Shown piece by piece: positions 45,548 to 52,854 of a DNA stretch of 52,854 nt. Origin of the DNA: an uncultured Sphingomonas sp. (GTDB taxonomy: Bacteria > Pseudomonadota > Alphaproteobacteria > Sphingomonadales > Sphingomonadaceae); contig NZ_CAJXWX010000029.1 in the NCBI RefSeq assembly GCF_913062585.1, forward strand, positions 1 to 52,854. Direction: 5' to 3'. Every line of letters begins with the position of its first letter. The first letter of the stretch is position 1. The notes under the pieces were generated by a model. That model was not told where the DNA came from, made no database searches, and was given only the letters and a program-made list of their open reading frames with translations. The position numbers and the translations under genes are program-made.

Positions 45548-45967
45548 TTACCCCTCCAGCGTGACGCCGGAGGGGTGATGCTTGTCGAGGTGCTTGCGGA
45601 TGATGCGCAGGTTGCGCGTGTTCGACCGGAACAATATGTCCGCCGCGTCGCCGACCAGGGGCACAAAGCCCAGCACCGCATCGAAGCCGACATTGCCCAT
45701 CATGCGCAGCATCTGGAATTTCGACAGGCCCAGATTGCGCGCTTCCCAAATGATATAGCTGCCCAGCGCGGCGGCGGCGATATCGCCGACCACGGGGACG
45801 AGCCCCAGCACCACGTCCAGCCCGATCGGGCGGTTGATGCCGGGCAGCACGACGACACGCTCCAGCAGCCGTTCCATCGCCTCGATCCGCTGGCGGCTGG
45901 CGGTGATGCCCTTGTCCAGCGGGAGTGCGTCGAAGCTGGTCGGGTCCATGCTGGTCGTCTTGGCCAT
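45548..45967 (-). CDS. DUF4112 family membrane protein
   Basis: A protein of 139 residues. The DUF4112 signature is clear: LERVVVLPGINRPIGLDVVL, GLVPVVGDIAAAALGSYIIW, and a second related hydrophobic hairpin GFDAVLGFVPLVGDAADILF. It ends with a basic tail (NTRNLRIIRKHLDKH). Probably two membrane-embedded hairpins. Function unknown. It begins five bases after the solute-binding protein stop on the same strand, so it is likely co-transcribed with it. Confidence 0.88.
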   Translation of the reverse strand: MAKTTSMDPTSFDALPLDKGITASRQRIEAMERLLERVVVLPGINRPIGLDVVLGLVPVVGDIAAAALGSYIIWEARNLGLSKFQMLRMMGNVGFDAVLGFVPLVGDAADILFRSNTRNLRIIRKHLDKHHPSGVTLEG

Positions 45968-45972
45968 GGGCC

Positions 45973-47409
45973 TCAATTGGTGTCGGCGCGCAATCGGTTC
46001 AATGGATGCCAGGCGCGGACATTGGGCTGATATTGCCGCAGGCGGCCGGTGACCAGCGACCAGCGTAGCGGCCGGGCCAGCGGAATGAAGGGCGCGTCGG
46101 CGTTGAGCGCCGCATCCGCCGCCGCGATCGCCGCGCTCCGCGCCGCCAGCGTGGGGGCGAGCCGGGCCTGCTCGATCGCGGCCTGTGCCTCCGGGCCGCA
46201 GGGCGCGCAGGCGGTCGCCAGATACCAGCGCGCACTGTCGAAGGGGGCGACCGCATCGACCAGACGAAGATCGGCGGGCGCATCGAGGGCCACGCGTTCA
46301 GGGGTGATCCCGATGGCACGCAGCGTCGCGCCAATCTGGCCATAAAGCAGGTTCGCACCCGGTCCTTGTGGCAAAGCGATGCGCAACCGGATCGGCTGGC
46401 CCGCCGCCACGACGCGCGCCCGCGCGCTCGCGCGCCGCTCGTTCAGATTGAGCAGCGCCCAGCCAGCAATTTGCGGCGGCGCGTCCGAATCAAGCGCATC
46501 GGGCAGCAGTCGGTCGGCGGCTTCCCAGTTCGGCGCGATGGCACTCAGGATCGTCGCCCGGTCGAAGGCGGCCGACAAGGCCTGGCGATTTGCGGGATCG
46601 GCCAGGAAGCCCTCGCGATTGGCGATGGCCAGCCCGAACAACCCGGCGGCCGGATCGACCCGGATCGCGGTGCCGTTGACCCGCGCCATGTCGATCAGCG
46701 GCCATGTCTCGAAACGGCCACCCAACACCAGGTCGGAATTGCCCCGGGCGAAACGCAGGATGGCGCGCGCCGGGCTCTCGGCGATCAGGCGGACATCGTC
46801 CTCCGGCGCAGGCGTGGCGGCATCGTCCGGCTCGGCCCGGCGCGGATCGGGAATGGGACGGAGCAGGGGCGGCGGTCCGGCGCGGACGATGCGGAATGGC
46901 CCGGTGCCGTGACGGGCTCGGTCGATGATCGCCATTTCGGGCTGCGCGAACAGCTTCAGCAGGTCGGGGCGCGGGCGCGACAGCCGCACCTCGATGACCT
47001 GCGGCGTCATCACGACGATTTCGTCGATCGCGGTCAGGAAGGGCGTTAGCGGGTTGCCTGAACGGGGAGACACCAAGCGGCGCAGGATCGGGACGACCTG
47101 TTCGGCGGTGACGGGCGTTCCGTCATTCCACTTCGCATCACGCAGCCGGAAGATATAACTGCCGCCACCGTCGATCACGATCCAGCGTTCGGCCAGCCCC
47201 GGTTCGATCTGACCATTGGCGTCGAACCGGACCAGCCCCTGCGCCAATGAGTCGCGCAGCACCCGGTGGGGCATGTCGCCCTCGGTAGACCCCGGCCTGG
47301 ACGGAGCCGCGGCGCCGGTGGCCGCTCGGATCGCGCTGACGATGACGGGGCCCGTGTCGGCATGACGGTCGCATCCGGCCACGGCCAGCGACACCAGACC
47401 CAGCGCCAT
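45973..47409 (-). CDS. ABC-type peptide/solute-binding lipoprotein (SBP family 5), orphan
   Basis: Extracytoplasmic substrate-binding protein of about 478 residues. Seen: the lipobox LAVAGC, then the SBP_bac_5 pattern (LAQGLVRFDANGQIEPGLAE; SYIFRLRDAKWNDGTPVTAE; RQALSAAFDRATILSAIAPN; and the C-terminal PFIPLARPLRWSL). No permease or ATPase genes are nearby. The only ATG giving the lipobox is unusual: its A is the last base of the tRNA-Leu CCA end, and it leaves a signal peptide of just 11 residues with no basic n-region. Either translation starts elsewhere in frame inside the tRNA sequence, or the gene lost its original start. Confidence 0.8.
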   Translation of the reverse strand: MALGLVSLAVAGCDRHADTGPVIVSAIRAATGAAAPSRPGSTEGDMPHRVLRDSLAQGLVRFDANGQIEPGLAERWIVIDGGGSYIFRLRDAKWNDGTPVTAEQVVPILRRLVSPRSGNPLTPFLTAIDEIVVMTPQVIEVRLSRPRPDLLKLFAQPEMAIIDRARHGTGPFRIVRAGPPPLLRPIPDPRRAEPDDAATPAPEDDVRLIAESPARAILRFARGNSDLVLGGRFETWPLIDMARVNGTAIRVDPAAGLFGLAIANREGFLADPANRQALSAAFDRATILSAIAPNWEAADRLLPDALDSDAPPQIAGWALLNLNERRASARARVVAAGQPIRLRIALPQGPGANLLYGQIGATLRAIGITPERVALDAPADLRLVDAVAPFDSARWYLATACAPCGPEAQAAIEQARLAPTLAARSAAIAAADAALNADAPFIPLARPLRWSLVTGRLRQYQPNVRAWHPLNRLRADTN

Positions 47410-47492
47410 GGTGCGGACGGCGGGACTCGAACCCGCACTCCATAGGAAGCCGATTTTAAGTCGGCAGCGTCTACCGGTTTCGCCACGTCCGC
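47409..47492 (-). tRNA. tRNA-Leu (anticodon UAA), CCA encoded
   Basis: Minus strand GCGGACGTGGCGAAACCGGT at the 5' end and GTCCGCACCA at the 3' end, with a perfect acceptor stem. The anticodon stem-loop GCCGA-CTTAAAA-TCGGC gives UAA, and a long variable arm marks the Leu class. The last A of CCA is also the first base of the downstream ATG. Confidence 0.95.
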
Positions 47493-47629
47493 GCACAGCA
47501 CAGGAAGAGACGAGGTTGCCGCGAAGGTCAAGGGAGGAGCGCCGATTACGCGCTCCGGCGGTCTGTTGACACCCCGTCCAACGCGCCCTGGCCAGCATCG
47601 ACGCCGCCCATCTCCCGGGGCGAAGGCGA

Positions 47630-47917
47630 TCAGCCTTCTTCGACGTTCAGCCGCGCGCGCATTTCCTTGCCGGGTTTGAAATAGGGAACGCGCTTGGCGC
47701 AGACATCGACGGTTTCACCGGTCCGGGGATTGCGCCCGGTACGTGCACCGCGCGCGCGCGTCGAAAAGGCGCCGAAGCCCCGCAATTCCACCCGACCGTC
47801 CCCGGCCAGGCGCTTGGTGATTTCATCGAAAAAAATGGTGACGATCAACTCAACTTCGCGCGGGTTAAGTCCCGGGTTATGTTGACCGATTTTTTGCACC
47901 AACTCGGAACGGATCAT
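47630..47917 (-). CDS. ihfB: Integration host factor beta subunit
   Basis: DNA-bending protein of the HU/IHF family, 95 residues. Seen: [40 protein letters not shown], and the beta-arm with the intercalating Pro in [14 protein letters not shown], ending [11 protein letters not shown]. It follows rpsA, as in many proteobacteria, but with its own promoter and a terminator hairpin between. Confidence 0.95.
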   Translation of the reverse strand: MIRSELVQKIGQHNPGLNPREVELIVTIFFDEITKRLAGDGRVELRGFGAFSTRARGARTGRNPRTGETVDVCAKRVPYFKPGKEMRARLNVEEG

Positions 47918-47982
47918 CGTCTAGCCCCACCCTATAGACGGGTCGTTCCTAACCTGTGTTTCTTGCAGCTGAAAGTGTTTTT

Positions 47983-48011
47983 ATTATACGAAAAAGTCAC
48001 GCGTGCGTCAC
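47983..48011 (-). promoter_or_regulatory. Sigma-70-type promoter of ihfB
   Basis: On the minus strand a perfect TATAAT -10 lies 17 bases after GTGACG (four of six matches to TTGACA). The -10 ends 66 nt before the ihfB ATG, in a locally AT-rich region. Confidence 0.6.
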
Positions 48012-48022
48012 TTTTGACCGAA

Positions 48023-48057
48023 ACCGGGACACGCTTTTGGAAAAAACGTGCCCCGGT
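48023..48057 (-). terminator. Hairpin terminator behind rpsA
   Basis: 11-bp arms ACCGGGGCACG / CGTGTCCCGGT (one G-U) with a T-rich 13-nt loop, followed by TTTCGG. It lies eight bases past the rpsA stop. Confidence 0.6.
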
Positions 48058-48065
48058 CCAGAGAC

Positions 48066-49775
48066 TTACTTCTGGGTGCGCGCCTTCAGCGCTTCGCCCA
48101 GAATGTCGCCCAGCGATGCGCCCGAGTCGGACGAACCATACTGCGCCACCGCCTGCTTCTCTTCGGCGATCTGCATCGCCTTGACCGAGAAGGTCGGCTT
48201 CTTCGAACGATCGAAGCCGGTGACCATCGCGTCGAACTTCTGGCCGACCTGGAAGCGCTCGGGGCGCTGCTCGTCACGGTCGCGACCCAGATCGGTACGC
48301 TTGATGAAGCCGGTCGCACCATCGTCGCCCGCCTGGACTTCGAGGCCCGCGTCGCGGACTTCGAGGACGGTCACGGTGACGACCTGGTTCTTGTTCAGGC
48401 GATCGCCAGCCGCAGCCACGCCGCCGGCGACGGGGCCGCCGCGCTCGAGCTGCTTCATGCCGAGCGAGATGCGCTCCTTCTCGGGGTCGATGTCCAGAAC
48501 AACGGCCTGAACGACTTCGCCCTTGCGGTGCAGGTTGAGGGCATCCTCACCCGACACGCCCCAGGCGATGTCCGACATGTGGACCATGCCGTCGACATCG
48601 TTGTCCAGGCCGATGAACAGGCCGAACTCGGTCGCGTTCTTGACTTCGCCCTCGACGGTCGAGCCGATCGGATGAGCGGCGGCGAACGCCTCCCACGGAT
48701 TGGCCTGAGCCTGCTTGAGGCCGAGCGAGATGCGACGCTTTTCCTGATCGACCTCGAGGACGACCACATCGACTTCCTGCGAGGTCGACACGATCTTGCC
48801 TGGGTGGACGTTCTTCTTGGTCCAGGACATTTCCGACACGTGGACCAGGCCTTCGATGCCCGGCTCCAGCTCGACGAACGCACCGTACTCGGTGATGTTC
48901 GTGACGCGGCCCGACAGCTTCGCGCCGACCGGGTATTTGGCGCCGGCGCCATCCCACGGATCGCTCTCGAGCTGCTTCATGCCGAGCGAGATGCGCTGCG
49001 TGTCCTTGTTGATGCGGATGATCTGCACCTTCACGGTGTCGCCGATCGCGATCATCTCCGACGGATGATTGACGCGCTTGTACGACAGGTCGGTGACGTG
49101 CAGCAGGCCATCGATGCCGCCCAGGTCAACGAACGCACCGTAATCGGTGATGTTCTTGACGACGCCGTCGATGATCTGACCTTCGGCCAGGCTCTGGATC
49201 AGGCCCGAACGCTGCTCGGCGCGGGTCTCTTCCAGGACCGCGCGACGCGACACGACGATGTTGCCGCGCTTGCGGTCCATCTTCAGGATCTGGAACGGCT
49301 GCGGGATGTCCATCAGCGGGGTGACGTCGCGGACGGGGCGGATATCGACCTGCGAGCCGGGCAGGAACGCCACGGCGCCGTTCAGGTCGACGGTGAAGCC
49401 ACCCTTCACGCGGCCGAAGATCACGCCTTCGACGCGGGCCGACTTCGAGAATTCGAGCTCCAGCTTGTCCCAGGCGGCCTCGCGGCGCGCGCGGTCGCGG
49501 CTGAGCATCGCTTCGCCGTGCATGTTCTCGACGCGGTCGACATAGACCTCGACCTCGTCACCGACCTTCAGGTCGGCCTTCTGGCCGGGGGCAGCGAATT
49601 CGCGGAGGGGCACACGGCCTTCCGACTTCAGACCGACGTCGATGACGGCCATGTCGTTTTCGATCGCGGTGACGGTGCCATGCACGACGCGACCCTCGAA
49701 GCTGTCGGCACCGCCGAACATGTCATCGAGCATCGCCGCGAAATCGTCGCGCGTGGGCTGGGGGTTGGTTGCCAT
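48066..49775 (-). CDS. rpsA: 30S ribosomal protein S1
   Basis: mRNA-binding ribosomal protein with six S1 domains in 569 residues. Domain cores are visible as VVHGTVTAIENDMAVIDVGL, VEGVIFGRVKGGFTVDLNG, VVKNITDYGAFVDLGGIDG, GRVTNITEYGAFVELEPGIE and VEGEVKNATEFGLFIGLDND, then a last degenerate copy (VTVTVLEVRDAGLEVQ). The start MATNPQPTRDDF is chosen; the 55 codons upstream lie in the leader and look non-coding. It is third in aroA-cmk-rpsA-ihfB. Confidence 0.97.
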   Translation of the reverse strand: MATNPQPTRDDFAAMLDDMFGGADSFEGRVVHGTVTAIENDMAVIDVGLKSEGRVPLREFAAPGQKADLKVGDEVEVYVDRVENMHGEAMLSRDRARREAAWDKLELEFSKSARVEGVIFGRVKGGFTVDLNGAVAFLPGSQVDIRPVRDVTPLMDIPQPFQILKMDRKRGNIVVSRRAVLEETRAEQRSGLIQSLAEGQIIDGVVKNITDYGAFVDLGGIDGLLHVTDLSYKRVNHPSEMIAIGDTVKVQIIRINKDTQRISLGMKQLESDPWDGAGAKYPVGAKLSGRVTNITEYGAFVELEPGIEGLVHVSEMSWTKKNVHPGKIVSTSQEVDVVVLEVDQEKRRISLGLKQAQANPWEAFAAAHPIGSTVEGEVKNATEFGLFIGLDNDVDGMVHMSDIAWGVSGEDALNLHRKGEVVQAVVLDIDPEKERISLGMKQLERGGPVAGGVAAAGDRLNKNQVVTVTVLEVRDAGLEVQAGDDGATGFIKRTDLGRDRDEQRPERFQVGQKFDAMVTGFDRSKKPTFSVKAMQIAEEKQAVAQYGSSDSGASLGDILGEALKARTQK

Positions 49776-50159
49776 AAAAGGGTTAGGTTCCTGAGAGTTT
49801 TTCGCCTCCGGTCCGGGCGGGTCCCGAGGCCTTCGACGATGGCCGCGCCGACCCCATGTCGACGCCACCAGGCCCGTAGATGTAACTGAAACACGGAAAA
49901 GCGGCGGTCCGCGACAAATGCGGAAAGGACGCTGGGGCAACGCCCCGCGTCAGCCTCTCCGCGGAACAGGGTCCGCGAGCGGGGGCGCCTTAGCGGAAAA
50001 TGGGGTTTTGTGCAAGGTGAGGGCTGTCCTCGCCGATACGGGGAGAGGGACCGCCGTGAAGCGGTGGTGGAGGGGGCGTGCCCCATAGGACATCCTTTGA
50101 GGAAGCCCCCCTCCGTCAGGCCTGACGGCCTGCCACCTCCCCGTGCCGGGGAGGATTTG
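49776..50159. other. Non-coding leader between cmk and rpsA
   Basis: A 384-nt gap with no credible gene. From right to left it holds family A repeat copy 4 (50027-50154) and a hairpin at 49928-49951. The hairpin has arms GACGC-GGGGC / GCCCC-GCGTC with a 3-nt loop and one bulged base. A ~150-nt leader follows. The hairpin could end cmk transcription or act in S1 autoregulation. No promoter is obvious to me. Confidence 0.5.
50027..50154. repeat. Family A palindromic intergenic repeat, copy 4 (diverged)
   Basis: Has the same two-hairpin layout: TCCTCGCCGATACGGGGAGA at the left and CTCCCCGTGCCGGGGAGGA at the right. Inner hairpins are ACCGCCGTGAAGCGGTGGT and CGTCAGGCCTGACGG. The terminal loops differ from the other copies. 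Confidence 0.8.
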
Positions 50160-50792
50160 TTAGTGCCTTTTCGCCGCCACCTGGGCGTCGACAAACTGGA
50201 TCGCGCGGGCCACCGCCGCGTCGATCGTCAGGCTGGACGTATCCAGCGCCGCCGCGTCCGCCGCCTGGGTGAGGGGGGCGGTCGCCCGGCCGCTGTCGCG
50301 TTCGTCACGGGCGCGGATGTCGGCCAGCACCTGCTCGAAGGTCACGGTCGCGCCGTTCCTGACCAACTCGTTATGTCGCCGCCGGGCGCGGACCTGGGGG
50401 CTGGCCTTCACGAACAGCTTGGCATCGGCGTCGGGGGCGATCACCGTGCCGATGTCGCGCCCATCGAGGATCGCGCCGCCCGGCTGGTTGGCGAAGCGCT
50501 TCTGCCGCTGGAGCAGCGCCGCGCGGACCAGCGGATGCGCGGAGACGACCGAGGCGAGCTTGCCCGTCTCGTCATCGCGCAAGCCCGGATCGGCGAGCAG
50601 GCTGTCGTCGAAGCTGCACGCCGCGACCGCATCGGCCTCGCGCGTGGGATCCAGATGCATCTGCCGCACCGTCGCGGCGACGGCGCGGTAGAGCAGCCCG
50701 GTATCGAGATGCGGCAGCCCGTAATGCTTTGCCAAGGCGCGGGCGATGGTGCCCTTGCCGCTGGCGGCGGGGCCGTCGACCGCGATGATCAT
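50160..50792 (-). CDS. cmk: (d)CMP kinase
   Basis: Phosphorylates CMP and dCMP with ATP. Seen: P-loop [20 protein letters not shown], substrate-binding [16 protein letters not shown], and [20 protein letters not shown]. It has 210 residues. It overlaps the aroA stop by four bases and is followed by the rpsA leader. Confidence 0.96.
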   Translation of the reverse strand: MIIAVDGPAASGKGTIARALAKHYGLPHLDTGLLYRAVAATVRQMHLDPTREADAVAACSFDDSLLADPGLRDDETGKLASVVSAHPLVRAALLQRQKRFANQPGGAILDGRDIGTVIAPDADAKLFVKASPQVRARRRHNELVRNGATVTFEQVLADIRARDERDSGRATAPLTQAADAAALDTSSLTIDAAVARAIQFVDAQVAAKRH

Positions 50793-52120
50793 GCCAGCGC
50801 CCCGAGCTTCTCCAGCGTGTCGAAGAAGATGGGATAGCTTGTCGCGACGGGGGCTGCATCGTCCAGCGTTACGGGCTCGCGGGCGTTGAGCGCCGCGATG
50901 GTCATGCTCATCGCGATCCGGTGGTCGAGCAGGGTCGCGATCGTGGCGCCGCCGGGGATCGGATCGCCGCCGGTGCCGGTCACGGCCATGCCGTCCTCAA
51001 ATTCCTCGCAGGCGACGCCGCACGCGCCGAGGGCATTGGCCATGGCGGTGATGCGGTCCGATTCCTTGACGCGCAGCTCCTCTGCGCCACGCGCGATGGT
51101 CGTGCCGGTCGCGAAGGCGGCGGCCACGAACAGCACGGGATATTCGTCGATCATGCTCGGCGTCAGCTCGGGCGGGACCTCGATCGCGGACAGGGGGGCG
51201 TGGCGGACGCGCAGGTCGGCCACCGGCTCGCCGCCGACGATACGCGAATCGAGCTCGGTGATGTCGGCACCCATCATCTTGAGCGCGGCGATGATGCCGG
51301 TGCGGGTCGGGTTCATGCCGACATTGGTGATCGTCACATCCGCACCCGGCACGATCGACCCCGCGACCAGCCAGAAGGCCGCCGAGGACGGGTCGCCCGG
51401 CACGACGATATTCTGCGGCTTCAGTTCGGCTTGTCCGCGAATCGTGATGATCCGGCCCTCGGGGGAGGGGGTGACGCTCAACTCTGCGCCGAAGCCCGCC
51501 AGCATCCGCTCGCTATGATCGCGGGTCGCGATCGGCTCGATCACCGTGGTCTCGCCCGGCGTGTTCAGGCCCGCCAGCAGGATCGCCGATTTCACCTGCG
51601 CCGAGGCGACGGGCAGGGTGTAGCGGATCGGCACGGCGGGGCTGATCCCGCTGACCATCAGGGGCAGGCGGCCGCCCGGCGTATCCTGGAACTGCGCGCC
51701 CATCTGCGACAGCGGCTCGATCACGCGGCCCATCGGGCGCTTGGACAGGGAGGCGTCGCCGATGAAGGTCGCGGTGATCGCATGGCTGGCGACCAGGCCC
51801 ATCAGCAGGCGCGTCGAGGTGCCCGAATTGCCCATGTCGAGCGCCGTTTCGGGCTGGAGCAGCCCGCCGACGCCGACGCCGTGGATCACCCACTCGCCAT
51901 CATCCTGCCGGACGATGTCCGCGCCCATCGCGCGCATCGCGGCCGCGGTGGCGAGCACGTCCTCGCCCTCCAGCAGGCCCTGGACGCGGCTTTCGCCGAC
52001 CGCCAGCGCGGAGAGCATCAGCGAGCGGTGGCTGATCGATTTGTCGCCCGGAACGGCGATGGTGCCGCGAAGGGCGGCGGCGGCTCGCACGGTGCGAGGC
52101 TGGGGAAGAGTGTGCGCCAT
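50789..52120 (-). CDS. aroA: 3-phosphoshikimate 1-carboxyvinyltransferase (EPSP synthase), class II-like
   Basis: Shikimate-pathway enzyme joining shikimate-3-phosphate and PEP. Seen: [85 protein letters not shown] and [20 protein letters not shown]. The spacing and the RDHSERML and GDPSSAAF wording fit class II (CP4-like) enzymes. Residue 100, which is Ala in CP4, is Gly here. It has 443 residues and is first in the operon with cmk. Confidence 0.95.
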   Translation of the reverse strand: MAHTLPQPRTVRAAAALRGTIAVPGDKSISHRSLMLSALAVGESRVQGLLEGEDVLATAAAMRAMGADIVRQDDGEWVIHGVGVGGLLQPETALDMGNSGTSTRLLMGLVASHAITATFIGDASLSKRPMGRVIEPLSQMGAQFQDTPGGRLPLMVSGISPAVPIRYTLPVASAQVKSAILLAGLNTPGETTVIEPIATRDHSERMLAGFGAELSVTPSPEGRIITIRGQAELKPQNIVVPGDPSSAAFWLVAGSIVPGADVTITNVGMNPTRTGIIAALKMMGADITELDSRIVGGEPVADLRVRHAPLSAIEVPPELTPSMIDEYPVLFVAAAFATGTTIARGAEELRVKESDRITAMANALGACGVACEEFEDGMAVTGTGGDPIPGGATIATLLDHRIAMSMTIAALNAREPVTLDDAAPVATSYPIFFDTLEKLGALA

Positions 52121-52215
52121 AGATGGCGCGGGCTTTTGACAGGGGCCTTGCGCTGTGGCAAGGCGCGCCCACTTTTCGCTCCGGCGGAAAACCCAATCCG
52201 AAAGGTATGAACGGC

Positions 52216-52539
52216 ATGATCAAGCCGGAATGGGGCACGAAGCGTACGTGCCCGAAATGCGCGACGCGTTTCTACGACCTCGAAAAGGACGACCCCGTCA
52301 CCTGCATCAATTGCGGGACGCAGTGGGAGCCCGAGCCCATCCTGAAGTCGAAGCAGCCCCTGCCGTTCGAGCAGGCCAAGCCCGAGAACAAGGAAGCCGA
52401 CAGCGATCTGGCGGGCGGCGACGACGAGGATCTGGACATCACCGGTGAGGATGAAGAGCCCTCGCCCGACGATGAAGTCGATCTGGGCGGCGACGACGAT
52501 CTGGGCGTGGAAACGTCCAGCGAGGACGACGAACACTAA
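52216..52539 (+). CDS. FYDLN-acid/TIGR02300 family protein
   Basis: A protein of 107 residues. The N-terminal zinc-ribbon-like half (MIKPEWGTKRTCPKCATRFY; DLEKDDPVTCINCGTQWEPE) has two CxxC pairs. The C-terminal half is a strongly acidic Asp/Glu-rich tail. This is the conserved alphaproteobacterial FYDLN family; its function is unknown. An ATG three codons upstream is possible, but AAAGG sits at a better distance (about 11 bases) from the chosen start. It is divergent from aroA. Confidence 0.88.
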   Translation: MIKPEWGTKRTCPKCATRFYDLEKDDPVTCINCGTQWEPEPILKSKQPLPFEQAKPENKEADSDLAGGDDEDLDITGEDEEPSPDDEVDLGGDDDLGVETSSEDDEH

Positions 52540-52577
52540 GTTGTCCGAAGGGCTCGGGGGGTGCTTGAAAAAAGTGC

Positions 52578-52606
52578 TTGCCGAGCCCCGGCGGCCCCGC
52601 TAGTGG
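52578..52606 (+). promoter_or_regulatory. Possible promoter of the first tRNA-Ala
   Basis: TTGCCG and TAGTGG are separated by 17 bases and lie 20 nt before the tRNA. The -35 half overlaps the second arm of the hairpin GGGCTCGG / CCGAGCCC. Confidence 0.35.
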
Positions 52607-52625
52607 GCTGCCTCCACAGCGGAAC

Positions 52626-52701
52626 GGGGCCGTAGCTCAGCTGGGAGAGCGTCGCAATGGCATTGCGAAGGTCAGGGGTTCGATCCCCCTCGGCTCCACC
52701 A
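52626..52701 (+). tRNA. tRNA-Ala (anticodon GGC), copy 1
   Basis: 76 nt with CCA encoded. The acceptor stem GGGGCCG / CGGCTCC has one G-U; the anticodon stem-loop is TCGCA-ATGGCAT-TGCGA and the T arm GGGGTTCGATCCCC. Confidence 0.95.
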
Positions 52702-52776
52702 TTCCGCCGGAATAGCAGCGCGATCTGATCCGCTGACGGGCATATCCGCATCCCGCCGGATATTTGCCGTAATATT

Positions 52777-52852
52777 GGGGCCGTAGCTCAGCTGGGAGAG
52801 CGTCGCAATGGCATTGCGAAGGTCAGGGGTTCGATCCCCCTCGGCTCCACCA
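52777..52852 (+). tRNA. tRNA-Ala (anticodon GGC), copy 2
   Basis: Identical to the first copy over all 76 bases, with 75 nt between them. The two spacer ends differ, so only the tRNA unit and a short ATT tail are duplicated. It ends two bases before the window edge. Confidence 0.95.
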
Positions 52853-52854
52853 TT

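Overview
This is a GC-rich chromosomal window from an alphaproteobacterium, most likely a sphingomonad (Sphingomonas or a close relative). The basis is the gene content: a class II AroA, a fused ThiS-ThiG, the aroQ-accB-accC order, an FYDLN-acid protein, DUF1476 next to BolA and a CGFS glutaredoxin, a TamA-TamB pair, an EcfG-type promoter before csbD, and several families of palindromic intergenic repeats. Most of the window is ordinary core metabolism. The accessory signals are a decayed tyrosine integrase beside tRNA-Glu, three or more frame-broken genes, a phage-like regulator pair, and the repeats.

Layout. 1-2150: frameshifted integrase abutting tRNA-Glu(UUC), probably the right-hand end of an old integrated element. 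2215-9170 (minus strand): recJ, a 2OG-Fe(II) oxygenase, an RcnB-like secreted protein, an orphan [2Fe-2S] subunit, and a CaiB-type CoA-transferase next to glutaryl-CoA dehydrogenase. 9175-11356: ZnuD-like TonB receptor behind a Zur-like operator. 11401-12644: a divergent regulator module (S24/LexA-like repressor versus a 58-residue HTH-like protein plus a partner). 12660-13480: a repeat and two small proteins. 13570-19721: tamA-tamB. 19763-23404: quinone oxidoreductase, periplasmic cyclophilin, a secreted protein, a doubly broken TonB-domain gene and a small Cys-rich protein. 23506-25432: glnB-glnA behind a sigma-54 promoter. 25527-29485: arsC-like gene, aroQ-accB-accC, and the divergent thiSG. 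29498-29835: csbD with a general-stress promoter and a terminator.

30042-34862: a TPP enzyme divergent from a CoA-transferase operon. The two transferase subunits are split by a lipoprotein acid phosphatase, and a frameshifted GST follows. 35037-37275: leuC, a 39-residue ORF, leuD. 37306-38578: a small membrane protein, then DUF1476, BolA and monothiol glutaredoxin. 38760-40870: BlaI-type repressor and M56 metalloprotease sensor with a textbook tandem operator. 40963-42536: MBL hydrolase and DUF4230 protein. 42582-44413: nadA-nadC. 44442-45541: a four-helix membrane protein and RNase T2. 45548-47492 (minus): DUF4112, an orphan solute-binding protein whose ATG overlaps the CCA end of tRNA-Leu(UAA), then that tRNA. 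47630-52120 (minus, transcribed right to left): aroA-cmk-rpsA-ihfB. 52216-52852: FYDLN protein and two identical tRNA-Ala(GGC) genes.

I did not see a complete novel defence or biosynthetic system. The observations I would follow up first are the tRNA-Leu/ORF start overlap, the repressor/HTH module with its start-codon palindrome, the Met-rich BlaR-like sensor, the 19-bp operator between the TPP enzyme and the CoA-transferase, and the repeat that has become the signal-peptide region of the phosphatase lipoprotein. All calls are from reading the sequence; no database search was run.
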